A stretch of 64,000 bases of DNA from Agelas oroides (lineage: Eukaryota; Porifera; Demospongiae; Agelasida; Agelasidae), in the NCBI GenBank assembly GCA_949130485.1, contig OX422184.1, positions 1,714,117 to 1,778,116 on the forward strand, in the 5' to 3' direction. Position numbers and translations under genes: made by a program. The notes beneath the pieces were generated by a model, which did no database searches, was not told the origin of the DNA, and saw only the letters and a list, made by a program, of their open reading frames with translations. Positions 29,805-43,400 of the stretch are shown in pieces. How positions within the stretch are numbered: the stretch's first letter is position 1; each line of letters starts with the position of its first letter.

Positions 29805-32800
29805 CTATAGTGCTTCATCTCTGACAATGAGTTTTTCCCAGTTCTCTGCTTGTGCTACAAGATACTCATTATCTTTATTCGGCCACTCTCCCACTTCACT
29901 GCCCGCCACTTCGACACTGACCCTCTCTCCATTCCTCCAAACTGCGACTGGCACCAACCTATTCCTGACCCTCCGCATTTGTGTTTGGCAGTCCTCAAGC
30001 AGCACATCACACTCCACCTTCCTCAACACGGACACATCTGCCTGCTTGCCTGTCACAAGAGAACAAAATTAATTAACCCATTAACCACTTATGACTAGTG
30101 TACTCATTATGAGGTTTGTGCAGTATGCTGTCATTAGGCACAATGCACTTTCCATGGAGATAGGGCCAGCAGAAAGGTTGGGACAGGGGAGAGTGGGTTG
30201 GTGACAGCACAAGACGGCTGTTATGCTTGGCTATAGAAAGCTCTTAATCAGCACTGGGTAGGCCCATGCAGAGGAGGTTGGAAGCTAGTAATTAGTGATA
30301 CGCGCGAGGTAGGTATGTGAATGACATAATCGTACTGACTGCCATAGAAGCCCATAGTGAAAGGTGAAATCGATTAACACAAACAGCTTTCGTTTGTTTG
30401 GGACAAAACCTCACTTGATGCTGCCAGGTGAGTGAAAAGGACAGTGAAAAGCCAGTGACTTATTGTAGTTAATGGTGGAGGGTCCCTGGTCTTCTCCAGT
30501 TGGTCATTTTGCATACTGACTCAAATACAGTTGCTAACCCCCTCACACATGTACAGTCAGAAAGAACAAATATAGCCTCATTCTCAGGCTCTCGTGCGGG
30601 GTCTGGGAACGAGGCTCTACTCCCTAGCTTTTCTATTGCATAATATTATGCAACCTGGAATGAGGCTGGGAATGAGCCTGGAAATGAGGCTAGGCATGTG
30701 AACAAGACAGACCATGGCAGAGAGAAGCTCCAAACTCCTTAAAAGATACCTGAAGACAACGATCCAATGAAGTGCTCCTTCCTAATCGCAGCGGCTGGCG
30801 TGACAGTCACTGCTTTGATGATGTCATATAGAGGCATCCCCAGATGTAGGAACTTGCTCATGACCGTTGGAAGGTCATACGCAGGACCATGGATGTTACC
30901 TGAGTGAAGGTCAGTACTGATGGCATCAGGCCAGAATTCTTGCTCTGCACACAGTTCCGCCACCGTCCAGTTGAAAGAACCTTGCCCATGTCCGATGTCG
31001 AAGTAGACACCACGCTTCTTGGCCTCCAGGACGGCAGGATGTATCACTGGTGGGGTCTTCTGTGGGTCCACAATGGTGCTAGGGAAGCCATGGTAGGCGT
31101 GAGTGTAGATGTCTCCCTTTTGGAGGGATCCGGGAGAACTGAGGTGCTCTGCAGAGGGGATGGGGAGGGAGGAGGTGGGAAGGGAGAAGGAAGGAAGGAA
31201 GGAGGAGAGAAAGGGGAAGGGGAGGAAGAGGGGAAGAAAGGTAGAGGAGGAAGGGAGTGAGGGGAGGAAGAGGGGAGAGAGGGAGGGGAGGAAGGGAGAG
31301 AGGGAGGGGAGGAAGGGAGAGAGGGAGGGGAGGAAGGGAGAGAGGGAGGGGAGGAAGGGAGAAAGGGAGGGGAAGAAGGGGGGGGGGGGGGGGGAGGGAG
31401 AGAGGGAGGGGGAAGGGGGAAGGGGAAAGAGAAGGGGAGAGAAAAGGGGAGGAGTAAGGAGGAGGGAAGAGTAGGAGGGGGAGGGGGAAGAGGGAAGGGG
31501 ATGGGGGAAACAAAGGGTAAGGAGAAGGAAAGAAAGGGATGGGACACTACACACACACACACACACCTGTATCTCCCGAGGACCCCAGTGGAACACTTGA
31601 AAAAGTGTGATGAACCATGAGTGGTAGAGAAGCTCTTGAGGCAGCCGACAATGCTCTCCTACAAGATGAACATACATCAACACACTTCAACACCACCATG
31701 CATGTCCCCACTGGCTTCTTGTGCACACACACACACAGTTGGTTGGATTTTCAAGTAAATATTTTGGCAATGTTGCTTATACCCTCTCCCTCCCCCCTCC
31801 TCCTCCTGTTAAAACTCAGACCTGTATGCTTCCATCTCGTGTTTCCCACTGTTGGCGATACTGGTGGAGAGTCTCAGCTTCACTCCAACCACTATGTCTC
31901 TGTTTGCCTCGATACACTGCAGACAGAGGTCCTCATCCACGTCACTCAGATGGTCCAGCTCTCCCCCTGTCGCTGCACCAGGTCACAAATGTACCATAAT
32001 GTTGTACACACCAGTACAATAGAGGGATTGTAATTGTTTTATATACGTGTGTGCCACTGTCTTACATGGCACACAAATAGAAAAACTTATCTCCTTATAC
32101 TGCATTTGCATCAAGAGTGCATATGAATGGGCGGCTTGATTAAGAGCGTGTAACTCCGTAAATTTGAAACCAGTTGGAATTTACTACCAGTATTAAAAAT
32201 AGTAACACATACTGCACATGCTACATAGACATTAGCCATTGTTGCTAGGCATGTGACCGGGTGTTCTACTTTCAGTACGGTTCAATAATTTTGACCGGAC
32301 TACAAGCTTCTATTGGAGTTATTATTCCCCCTCCATTTTTGCATACTGCAAGCGATCAAAAACTGGACGGTGGGAAGGCCTGGGAACGAGGCTAGGGCTG
32401 CTGGATGTCATTGTACTTCACTCCTTTCTTGTGGGGGAAGGGGGGGGGGAGCTGGGCGTAGTGGAGGGCTAGAGCTGCTCAGTAGCAGGGGCAGTTTATT
32501 TAGCATTAGGCACGTGCAACCAGTAATTAGCTTACCCCTGACTATAATGTTGTCTGAAGCTTGGGGGTAAATCACTGGGGGCGGAGCCTCCAGGTATTGG
32601 CTAAGCTCAGATCACGTTTAAATAAGACGGAGAAATGTAGTCTGAAAAGGGGTTGGGTACATGGGTGGGAAAATATTTTGAGTAGATAGGTAGCTGCAAT
32701 GGCTAATGATGAATGGGAAAGGTAGCTGCCAGGAGAGCGTGGACTGAGCATGCGCAAAGCCAGTATTATGCAATTGTGCACTCAAGAGCTGTTCGTTGAT

Positions 32801-33579
32801 GAAGTAGCATTAAACATCATATGTACAGTGAGGCCATTTTTACTTTGAGGTACAGGCATGAATTTAGCTTTCAACTTCAGATTCGGGTAAATCCACCATG
32901 AGTGTAGATGATATTACTCCGATATTCCTAAAGAAACACTTACCAGAACCACTACAGCCAGCTTTAGATAGTCCAACCTTGGAAATGTGAAGAAATGCCA
33001 AGATGTTGGTTTTCTGGCTTTCACAAAATTTACGAAAGTCACTGAACGTATCTGCTCCTGTGGATTAGAATCAGCAAGGAATGTTATAGTAGAATGTCCT
33101 ACCGAAGAAAATTCATGTGGGTGGCCGATGAGAAACTAATAATCAACGAATTGGGGCCTAACCACGGCTTAGTCAATGGACAACTCCCTTCTTGAAACTT
33201 CATACATACATGTACACACTGCTATTACGTCTAGATGTCCTTCTTCTCACTTACCAGCACTCCCAGCATCTACGACAGTTGTCACTCCTCTCTTCAAACA
33301 GTGCTGGTCGGGATCAACCCCCAGCACACTGCCACCAGGGAAGCCATGGATGTGTAAGTCAATCAGCCCAGGGCATACAATACATCCAGAGGCATCAAAC
33401 ACGTTCAGCTCATCCTTTGGCAAATCTGAGCCTAGATTCTCCCCTACTGCAGCAATTTTATCACCCTGGAGCAGAACATCAAGTGGGCCCTTTTCAAGTC
33501 TGTTTTCAGGATCAATGACTAGCCCATTCCTGATCAGTGTGAAGTTTTGGCCAGTCTTGGCTCTCTTTTCCATCTTCAA
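29805..33579 (-). CDS. Metal-dependent amidohydrolase (deacetylase/dihydroorotase-like)
   Basis: Six exons on the minus strand: 33579-33255, 33057-32944, 31972-31822, 31658-31567, 31148-30750 and 30049-29805. They give 1326 bp in one frame, 441 residues. The order of motifs is that of the amidohydrolase family typified by the bacterial deacetylase EF_0837: HxH in LIDLHIHGF (residues 76 and 78), the probable bridging lysine in VVGVKLRLS (178), histidines in PLMVHH (213) and YTHAYHGF (244), and the aspartate in AISTDLH (307). GVYFDIGHGQGSFNW precedes the last of these. All metal ligands expected for a two-metal site are present, so an active hydrolase of an N-acyl or cyclic amide substrate is likely; the substrate cannot be told. 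There is no signal peptide, so it is probably cytosolic. Intron 4 carries a long pyrimidine tract in the sense direction. The last exon has a second copy at 25906-26150. Confidence 0.85.
31155..31545 (-). repeat. Pyrimidine tract (sense strand) in amidohydrolase intron 4
   Basis: About 390 bp of G/A on the plus strand, therefore C/T in the transcript. It includes GGGAGGGGAGGAAGGGAGAGA-like repeats at 31275-31380. It fills the intron up to the exon 5 acceptor. The other end of the intron is a TG repeat that begins at the exon 4 donor (31566). Confidence 0.92.
32112..32325. repeat. Foldback element, AAGAGCGTGTAACTC family
   Basis: The left end CAAGAGTGCATATGAATGGGCGGCTTGA is followed by TACTAAAA-like and TTTTGACCGGACTAC blocks. 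It lies in intron 2 of the amidohydrolase gene. The right end stops near TTGGAGTTATT. Confidence 0.75.
33107..33160. repeat. Solo right end of the CCCCAATTCGTT family
   Basis: AATTCATGTGGGTGGCCGAT then GAGAAACTAATAATCAACGA and ATTGGGGCC match the right ends of the elements at 46429 and 48659. The rest is missing. It lies in amidohydrolase intron 1. Confidence 0.75.
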
Positions 33580-34454
33580 TCAGTGACCTGCAGTGGAAGC
33601 CTTTCACTCGAGCTGCTGATCTATGCACTTTCCCTTGTGCTGTGATTCACGTGGTAGCAGTATAAACAGTGGTGCAATGAATACCTTTATTTACTGTTAA
33701 TTTGTGGTATGTATTGTACAGATGAAGGCTTAGTTGGTTTCCTCACTTATGAACGTGCAGGTATATACGTACATTAGAGGATATCCATCAAGTATCTACA
33801 CACTATCAATATGTAACCCCTCCTCCATAACATTATGCATAATTATTGTTGTGCATGTGACAAACCTGAAAGCATGCAAGTTGATTGGTGCTTGCTCAGA
33901 CTCTGGCTTAGACTTGCTACTTAATGATGAAGCATCTGCCTAGCCTTGTTCCCAGGCTCTCCCCTCGCCCCGATGAAAAATAGAAAAGGAGGGGGTTAGG
34001 GTGCTATGAAATTGCCAACAAATTTGTACTGTGCCTTTTGCAAATGAATTTGTGGAAATAACTAAGCTGTAATGAACAAACAAGTGTTATTGTAACATTA
34101 TCAGACTATGCAGTAAAAAATAGCCACAGATATATCAATCAGGCACACTGTTGTTATAGTATCAAGACTAGTGACAGTCTTACTGGCAGCACTACTTAAT
34201 TGTGATCCAGCAAGAGAATTATTCAGACTTTGAAGTGTTACTTATAGTTTGCAACTGTGAAAATATAATGTATATGCCCTGGTACACGTAGCTATGTACA
34301 TATAAAAAAAAGCGGTATCAAACTGTATGCCGAATATATATGATAGGTTGGTATGTGTATGGTTGCATGCAATGACATCTAGGATAGATGTAAAAACAGA
34401 GATAAAAGGTGAATGATAGTCCAAAAAACCCAAATAATGTTGTTAATGCTATTG
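33580..34454. other. Spacer between the amidohydrolase and TRANK1 genes
   Basis: Contains the amidohydrolase promoter side and the TRANK1 3' flank. A left half of a TAGCCTCG-family element lies at about 33942-33990 (CTAGCCTTGTTCCCAGGCTC). No gene seen. Confidence 0.5.
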
Positions 34455-37400
34455 CTACTTTTTCCTCTTTCGGTCCTTTTTCTTTATTCTCTTTATTCTC
34501 TTCTCTCCCCCTACATCCATGGCAGCAGCCTGCTCAATTTCTTCAGGTAAATCATAAGTGTCTTCTTCCTCCAGCAGGGTTTCAGGTTGCGATGTGTTGT
34601 CTGCTTTTTCATTCTGCATTCGCTGGATCTTCTCTTGTACTCTCTTCTGCTCTTTCCTCCCTCGACACACCAGTGATTCCATCTGACCAACCATCTCATT
34701 TTGCACTTTCCACAGTCCTGCTCTCCATTCACAACTTCGTCTGATGTCCTCAATTTCCTTCTCATTCTTTTCCAGTAGAAACTTGATGGCAGTCATGACT
34801 GAATCCATTTCTAGATCAACCACATGTTCCTCAAACGACTCACACTCGTCTAAAATTTTCTTCAATTCAATGCTAAGTTCCCTGTACTGCCAGTCAGTCA
34901 CTTCCTTTGAAAATTTAGCGTACAATCTTTCCTGAAGTTTGTGATGCTCACTTTCAATATGGTCCTGGTAAGTTTCCATATTGCTATATACCACTGTGGA
35001 CTCAACGCTTTCTCCTTCCTTTTCAACCACTTCAGATTCCACTTCATCTTCCTCCCAGGATTCCACTGTAGGAATAAGTGCCACATTCGGCTGCCTCAGT
35101 GGTACACCGCAGAATCGGCAGAAATTTTCATCAATCATGGAGTAGTCCCTTGTGTCACTAACACCAATGATGGTAGACTCAGTAGTTGGTGACTTAATGA
35201 GTTCTTGACTTTCTTCGAATGCTTTCCAGATGTCCTCATCTTGAATATCAGGGCCATGCTCATATTTCTCTTCTTGCTCCTCTGCTTCTGGCTCAGGATA
35301 GCTCATGCTTGGCTGAATTTGTGGCGACTCAGTAGTACCAGCTACAGGAGCAGATGTCATGCCTAATAATACAGTCTGGGTGCTTGATTGTTGATTTTGT
35401 TGTTGCAATGTCAAGTCAGCTTGTATCTCATGAGAACGAGCAGTAAGAGGATGTGCTTGGGCAACTGGAAACTGTCCCCAGTCAAATGAATCCTGCACAG
35501 CCTGAAGAGAAGATGTTTGAAGAGTATCAGAAACTGGTTGAGACTGTTGAGGACTTGCAAGTGGCTGAACGGATGGAGACCCTGGTTGTGGCTGCAAATG
35601 ATCTCCTGGGAACAGTTTCTGCAATACCCTAGGTAAGGCTGGCACTTCAGTTGCAAACTGAGAAGAAACCTGTAAGGATTGAGGGGAAGCTGATTGAGGC
35701 TGAACTGCAGTTGGGTGGTGAAGCTGCTGGTAAATGGGAATCATGGGACGCTGGGGTCGGCGCTGAAGCCGAAATTGTGTAAGTTCAAGTTTTGGGACCT
35801 TTTGCTGTTTCTGAACCACAGTAAATCTCTGTAAATGCGAACTGCTGTCAGAAGTGGCAAGTAGTTGAGACAGCGCTAAGAAAGTACCAGATACATTAGC
35901 AGATGAAGCAAATATCTTTTGTACTTGCTTCAAGGGATGTTGTTCTGGAAGCTGTTCTGGAAGTTGTTCAAGAGCTGCATTGATTTCTCTCTGGTAGTGA
36001 TGAAGTTGTTCATCAGACCAAAATGATCCTGCAAAGGCAAGATTACCAAAGAGTGTCAAGACAAGGATAAGGCAGTGCTTCACCTCTCCATTTTGGAGGC
36101 AATTCCAGTTTCTGATGGCAAATCTCAGTACATAGAAGTGCCTATTATCTCTTCCAAGAAGCACATCCAGAACAAGTTGCAACAATTCAAGGATGTCGTT
36201 GGTGAGCTGAGGGAGGTTTGACTTGGGACACTTTTGAATATTCACATCCTCCATGCATGCATGAAGGAGCCACTTGTCGCCTGGTGTGTGGCAATTAAGA
36301 TCATTAAAGACTTGAGCAACGCGACTGTAAGTGTGAGGTACAATAAATGTACAGGGTTGTTTGAGCAAAAAGCAACAATGTGTAGCTAGTCCTAGAAGAG
36401 CGATGGAATGGATGCAAACAATGTTCACAAAGTTAGTGACAGAGATTGTTGAAGCAAGACTCTTGGCTATAGTCCTCACAACAAAGTGAAGAACAATCTT
36501 TGAAGCTGTCAACACTTTAGAATCGCTGCGTATCAATGAACAAGATTTCATGAAAAGAGAAAAGACATGCTGATACTTTCTCTCTCGGCTAGAATACACT
36601 GAGGTATGAGAAGGTTTGTATATAGCTTGATTGCCTGACTTTGCTTTGATGTTCTCTTGTCTTTGCCTTTCATTGAGTACTGACTCAATTCTCTGAGTGC
36701 CTTTACCCAACAAACAGCTTATTCTCCATGTCTCAAGCCACTGGTTCATTCTGAAATCGACATCTCTGGTTCCAAGTGTGGCTGCAGTTTCCTTTTCAAA
36801 AATCTTAATTACCAACTCTGAACTTCTGATTGCATACATGTGAAGTTTGCTAACTGGCAGGTATACTGCTGCTTGCGGTGAAAATAGATTTCGCAAAATC
36901 CTTGTGACATCCATTGATCTGAACAGTTTACTTCCACAGCTGTCTGCTTCCAAGGAAAGGAGGCAAAAGTCAATGTAAGTTTTCAACTCTCTTGGTGGGT
37001 AGGTCATAAAAGACTGTTGCAAGTAACCTCCTTCACACAAGTACTTATGGAAAGGAAAACCAGCCAACCTAGACTTTAGTGCCTGATTCACATTCATACA
37101 GTCCTTTTCCATCCATTCGGTGATGTAGTTACTCAACTGCTCACTGATCCTCTTCAAAGTGAGCGTGATATCAAGCCTCAGCATCCCATCTGGTTCAACC
37201 TCATTACTGACAGTTGAGCACTCCACAAGCTTTCCCCAGAGATCTAGACTTTGTGGAAAGCTGTAAACATCACCTTGTTTTTGAAGGTAGTAGAAGTCTT
37301 CCACTTCTTGGAGAATACGAGTGAAAGAGGCTGTTGGTTTCTGTCTGTTTTCTATTGCTTTCTGAATAGACCTAGCTGCTTTGCATGCTCCTATCATAGG

Positions 37401-40400
37401 CCTAATCAACTGCAGTGGCCTATCCACTTGTGGTTTGAGTTTAGTGAAAGCACTGAATGACTCAACCTGTCCAATTTCACATGGTGGAGTGAAGGACTTA
37501 TACAAGTCAAATGCCTTTCTGCACGTCGAGGCATCTTCATTTGATCTTCCAAGAAGGAGACAAGCTTGTGCTTTAGATCGACTATTATCTGGTCCACCTG
37601 CAATTATTTGCAGTCTATTCACAACATCAGGATCCTTTATACTTCCATTGCTGATTAGCTCAGCAACTGCTTTCTGAACTGTGAACCTTGCTGCCATTTC
37701 TTCATCGCCCTGTTTCTCAGCAAGGTCAATGCCATCCTTGTACTTTGCTTGTGCAGTAAGAAGTTGGTAGGCTTCAGCATACTGACCTTGTTGAACGTGA
37801 ACCTCACAAGCCTTGCTAAATAACTTGGCTTCCTTTAGAAATCTGATTCTCTGGGAAGCATCAGGCATGTACTCCAAGACTTTAAGCAGTTTTGTCTTGT
37901 CTTTGTGTTTGGAGTACATCTTTGCAAATGTGTGGGCCAGGTGGGCTACTCTTACCTCTTGGTGAAGAATAATACCCTTCCTCTCATATTCTGATGCTTG
38001 GGCTAGGGCATCAATTCTGCGGTTGAAAGTGATGAAGAGTTTAATGGCACCTGTATAATCCCCAGATTTCTCCTTCAACTTGGCACAGCCTGCGACGTCT
38101 TTGGACCTGATGAACCCTTTGAGGGCCTGTTCATACTGTAAAGAGAAAGAAGAAACAAGAATCATACAACATACCCTCAACGATTTTTTCAATCAACCTG
38201 AAAAGGTATTGTACATACCTGGCCAAGTCTTTCAAAAAGTTTAGCTGCTGCACTATGCTGTTTGGCATTCTTCAGACACTTTGCTGCATTTGACAGGTAC
38301 TTGACATCGTGTTGCAGTTGGTCACACTGGAGGAATGCTAGAGCAGCTTGCAGGTAGAGTTGGTGCATCTCCTTGGCCTTCTGTCCATGAGCTTGCTGAG
38401 CCATGAAGTATGCTTTGGCTTCCATTTCAAGGGCGACAATTCCAGATTTCTGGTAGCATTTCATAGCTGGCTCCCATAGGCGTTTCTTCTTAAAGTAGTC
38501 ACCTTGCTCTTTCCATTCTTCGGGAGTGGATGTGGCAGCAAAAAGAATACTCTGATCTTCTTCACTGACATCGTTGACTCTGATAACCTTCACCAAATTT
38601 CTCTTGCACCAGTAGTCAAAAACGGGAAGTCTTTTGTCTTCATCAGAATCGTAAATCCAGAGATTACACTTTGCTCTGGTGATGGCAGTGTAGAGGTATT
38701 TAAGCTCAGGGTTAAGGGACTTGTGCTGCCTTCCATCAAAGTTCAGTGGGCGGGGCTGAGATTCGAATGCTGGGACACTATTCTGAACCATGCTGGGTTT
38801 ATGCTCAACAAATGAAGTTACAACACGCCACTCTTTTGAAATCTGTGTAAGAAGCACAAGCAACAAAGTATCATATAATGCTAAGCAAGACATGCCTAAA
38901 TGTACAATGTCATGCAAAGAGTTGCAAACAAACTTGTGAGATTGCACATAAGCTACTCACCTTGGAATCACAGAAGAAATTGTAGAGCAGGACATCATCG
39001 AATTCAAGTCCCTTTGCTTCAAATACCGTCAGTACAATACCTGCTTTCAGTACATCTGGTAGTGCTTTCTTGGAATCTTCAGATTGTACGATAATAACTT
39101 GGTGAGCTCCAAACTCAATCGAGGAGGCCTCTCTCTTGTTGCTTCGCATGAGAAGTGCAAGATCACTGACATTGCAAGACTGCAGGACAGTGGGAATTGG
39201 GCCAGGGAACATTCCCTCATCTCCAGGTAGGCAATCAAATGAATTTGGGAAGAACTCTTTGAGGAGGTCAATAATGCTGGCTGCAAGTTGAAGAACTCCT
39301 GAATGGGACCGGAAGTTAATTGTAAGCTGCTGCAGCTGAGGAACATGAATTTTAACAGCCCCTTTAACACGTTTTGCCTTTTGTTGCACCTCGTGAAAAA
39401 GGGTTCGTAGGTCTCCGAATCGAAATGAAACTCCACGCATGATGCTTTGTGCAGTGTCTCCCGTCAGGAAGAGGCCATTTGGATCTCTGCAGCATCTCAG
39501 AAGAACAGAGAGCTCTGCTTGGGTAAAGTCTTGGACTTCATCAACATAAAAGTTGTGCACTGACCACGGAACATCTTTCAGCACTGATAATCTCTGGTAG
39601 ATATCATGAACAAAATCACATTCATCAAACAGATTCAGACGTCGCTTGCGTTTCAGAAAGTGTTGATATTGTAGAAACAAAGTGTATACCTCACTGCGGT
39701 TGCCATCAAAATTAGGAGCCATCTTCTTTCCAAGTTTCTCATACTCGTCTTGGGTGAGGTATCCCTGTTGAGTTTCAACTGCTTCTCTTGATCCTTTGAT
39801 GAATGACTTTATCTCCATCCAAACTAGAAGAGGATCAGTCGCTTTATCACAGCAAGCATGTGATATCTTTGGCCAAATGTGCTCAGCAAAGTATGAAGCT
39901 GTTACCTCTCTCCACTCGGGCATTTGCTGCTTTGAGGCTGTCTGATGAAATCGGTACTCTTCAAATTCAGCAAATTCACCTTCATCTTCACTCTCACTCT
40001 CTTCTAAGTCTAAGAGAGTATCCGGATCTTCATGATCGTAATCTGAGCTAAGAATCTTCACTTTCAGAGTGCCATCTTCACCTCTTGGAAAAAAGGAAAC
40101 TCCATCTGCAAGAGAGTTGTCAAGAAGAAGCAAAAACTGGCGAGTTGTGAGGAAAAGAGGGAAAGCAAAATCGTTTGTCATGACGAGGTCATTAGCAATT
40201 TCTGTGTCTTCAAAGGCCATCTGTTCTTTGGCACTGTCATTGCTTGCAGCCATGTCATAAAATCGCTTTCTCATTTGAGCACAGAGCACATAATTCTTCG
40301 TGATGAAAACTTGGTGGAGATGTTCAAGTGTTTCTGGTAGTGTTGCTTCTGGGCATGGTTCTGAGCAGTGCTCAGACATAGCTTCACTGCTTACTACATT

Positions 40401-43400
40401 ACTGGCAATGGGCTGTGCATGCAAAGTAGGAGGGTCGGCAGATTCATCGGAGTCATCTTGAGTTTCGTCTGACTCTTTTGTTAACTCACTTTCAGAATCA
40501 CCTGTCACATCATCTTGGTGTTGATCAAATATCAAAGTGTTTCGGGAAATCAGAGGACCGGCATGTTGGGCCATATTCCAGTATGTCTGGAAGCGATTCC
40601 AAAGCCGATAGAGACAGCATGTGGTCTTTCCCGTACCACTCCTTCCAAGGAGAAGTATTGACTCTTTACCTTCTGGCAAATTTATGATGTCATGCTCTTT
40701 AGGCCATTCTTTGAAGGGAAAATCTCGACGTGCATTCTCGCCTTCTAGCATACTTCTTGCAAATGCATTGGAGAAAGAGTAGAAGGTAATAACATTGTAC
40801 TCATCATCCTTGGTGCTGCCTGCAGGTACAAACTGGAGCTTTTTGGCAATGCTTTTGAGGGCTTCCGTTTCTTCCATATCAGTACCAAGAAGAAACATTT
40901 TTGGAAGTCTCTCATCACTACTTGAAGCCGATTCCATACCTTGTGAGAGAGGAATTTTAACTGATGCCTGGTGACCACGTTCATGGGACTTTTCAACATT
41001 TCTGATGCAGTGATGAAGTCTGTCGTGGTTAAGGACAATATCCCACACTCGGATCACCTCAGAATAAACATGGATGACTTTTGATGAGGTAGGATCACAA
41101 CTCAGTTTGTTTGTACATCGAGCTGAAAACTGAACTGCTACTTCCCACAAAATGCGGACAGACTTTGTTACTCTTCCTTCAAACAGTTGGAGTCCAGGTT
41201 TTGAACCCACTCTCTTGCAAAGCTTGTCGTGCCATTGTCCTTTAGCAATCATGCGAATCTTTTCAACCGATCGCTGGCAAAGCCATCGGGGAGTTTGTTT
41301 ATCCTTGAAAAATTTGACAACTTTTTCTGGACACTCCACCTCCCAAGGTAGGTCATCGAAATCAGGAAGAGGACCTTCATTTGAAACTTCATCATCACTT
41401 GAGTCTTCACTATGGTCTTTGGGTGCTTGATTAACAGGTCTTGGAGACAGTGACCTTCTCATAGCACCACCTGTTTGAAGAGGAGGACAGGGAGGTTTCT
41501 CTGTTTTTGATTCCTCGTCTGCTCTTGCCTGATTCTCTTCTTGCAAGGATTTGGCTGGAAGAGCCTTAAAATAGTCATCTTGGTGTGACAGGATAACTTC
41601 AAGACTTTCTGTTACAGATGCTAAAATGGGGTTGTCAGCAGAACTAACACTGTTGAGAGTTTTCACAGTGGGGTTCGTATCAAAGTCCTCTGGTTGACCC
41701 TGCATGTCATCTGGTTGATCCTCAATTTCTTCAGGATTTGGTTTGGGATCTGCACTTTCTCTCACTTTTGCTTTCTTCCTAGGCCGTTTCCTCTTGCTCT
41801 TACTCGCCTTGGCTGGCTTTTCTGAACTCTTTGAACATTTGAACCGCTCTGCAGCTTCTTGCAGAATCTGAATGCGCTGGTCATACTTTGATTTTCCGTC
41901 TGTTGGTTTCTTACCAGAATGATCAGCCACTTCTGGGTTGATAGGGAACTGGCTAAGGACAGCACACACACTTTCACTCGTGTCATTTCGCTTTGCTCTC
42001 ATGGCAATATGAAATGGAGTTTGGCCTCTATTGTTTGTAATCCTTCCATTTTCTGGAAAGTTGAACTTGCTGCAAACCATCTCCAGGACTCCAACTTCAC
42101 CTGGAGGATATAGACATACAACAGCTATATTATTTTTGCATAGTACATGCATAACAGCTATAGGCCTGCCTTTTTCAGGAAGATGTGGTTCATTGATTGT
42201 TTATGCATGATTATATGGGTTATTCACGTGTCCCAAAACATATTCACATTACAATTACTCACCTGTTTCAAGAGCAATATCTGTCATTTTGTGAATGATG
42301 GTAGTGCCTTCCTGCCTTGGTGTGCTGACATACTCCAGGTTTGCACCTTTTTCAACTAAACTGCGGATCAGTGGTACTTTTCTTTCTGTGGCATAGCGCT
42401 TCAGGCTCAAGACAGCATCCAGTGGCGTAGTGGTGCCATTACTAGTACCATTCGGGCTAATACCAGCCTCAAGCAATTGCTGAAACATTTCTGGGTTTGA
42501 TGCTAGTGAGGTGGAAGCAATCAGTTTGCCTAAATCGATCTGATCACAGGCAACAGCACCAGCACTCAAAAGCTTTGAGGCTAGGTTATAACAGTTGTGT
42601 TTAATGGCTTGCACTATAAGGTCGCTCCTTTCAGACTCGGATTGTTCTGCAACGTACAAAAACAGGCCCTCACAGTTGTCAGTATCCTTCCAATTTAGAC
42701 TTTTCTTTACCTCTGCTATATCAGGTTTAGCACCACATGACAAAAAGTGAGAAGCAAACTGTGGCTTTTTAGCAGCTAACGCTATCTCATAGAGGGAGTC
42801 AAGATCTGTCTGCTGTAACCTGCAAGCCGATGTGCTATACTTGAGAACCTCTAGGTTGTTTTCAGAGAGAACACAAACTACTTTCTCAATGTCTCTGGGA
42901 GCAATGGTTGCCCCTAGGCTTAAAACAGCCTTCAGTGTTTCCACATCAAGATCTGATTTGTCAAACAGAGGTGAACAACTGACATCTGAAAGATCTACTG
43001 CCACCTGACTAGCGAAGCCACTACCTGGAATTCTAGGTGCATAGATAAGAAGGAATTTGAGATGCTCACACTTGGTGTCTGATTTGCAAATAAGTTTGCG
43101 AAGCAGGTTAGCAAGTTCTGCTGGTTGAATACTCAGCTGTGGAAGTTTCAGCTGTCTTGTGCACTCTGAACAATGGAGGGAGATGGCAACCATGTTAATC
43201 GCACATACATGTTCCCATGTTTCTAGCCTTGTTCCTAGGCCCAAAGAAGAGGGTTGGACCGGGAACGAGGCTACCACGAAGGCAATAGTTACCAAATGCC
43301 ACTAAAACAGTCTTGAAAAGAAACTATTTCAGTAGCTTTTCAGCTGGCTCTTGTATAAATGGAAAGAAGGTTCCCTGTTGCTTATCACCATTTCAACTGA

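Noticed and set aside
30739-31683. A single 314-residue open frame as one exon
   Set aside because: The central part is the pyrimidine-rich intron 4; splice sites at 31567 and 31148 with matching phase give the conserved amidohydrolase sequence.
38910-42152. A stand-alone NLR-like or restriction-type NTPase
   Set aside because: UvrD-like motifs I to VI and TPR/ankyrin exons joined in phase identify it as part of TRANK1.
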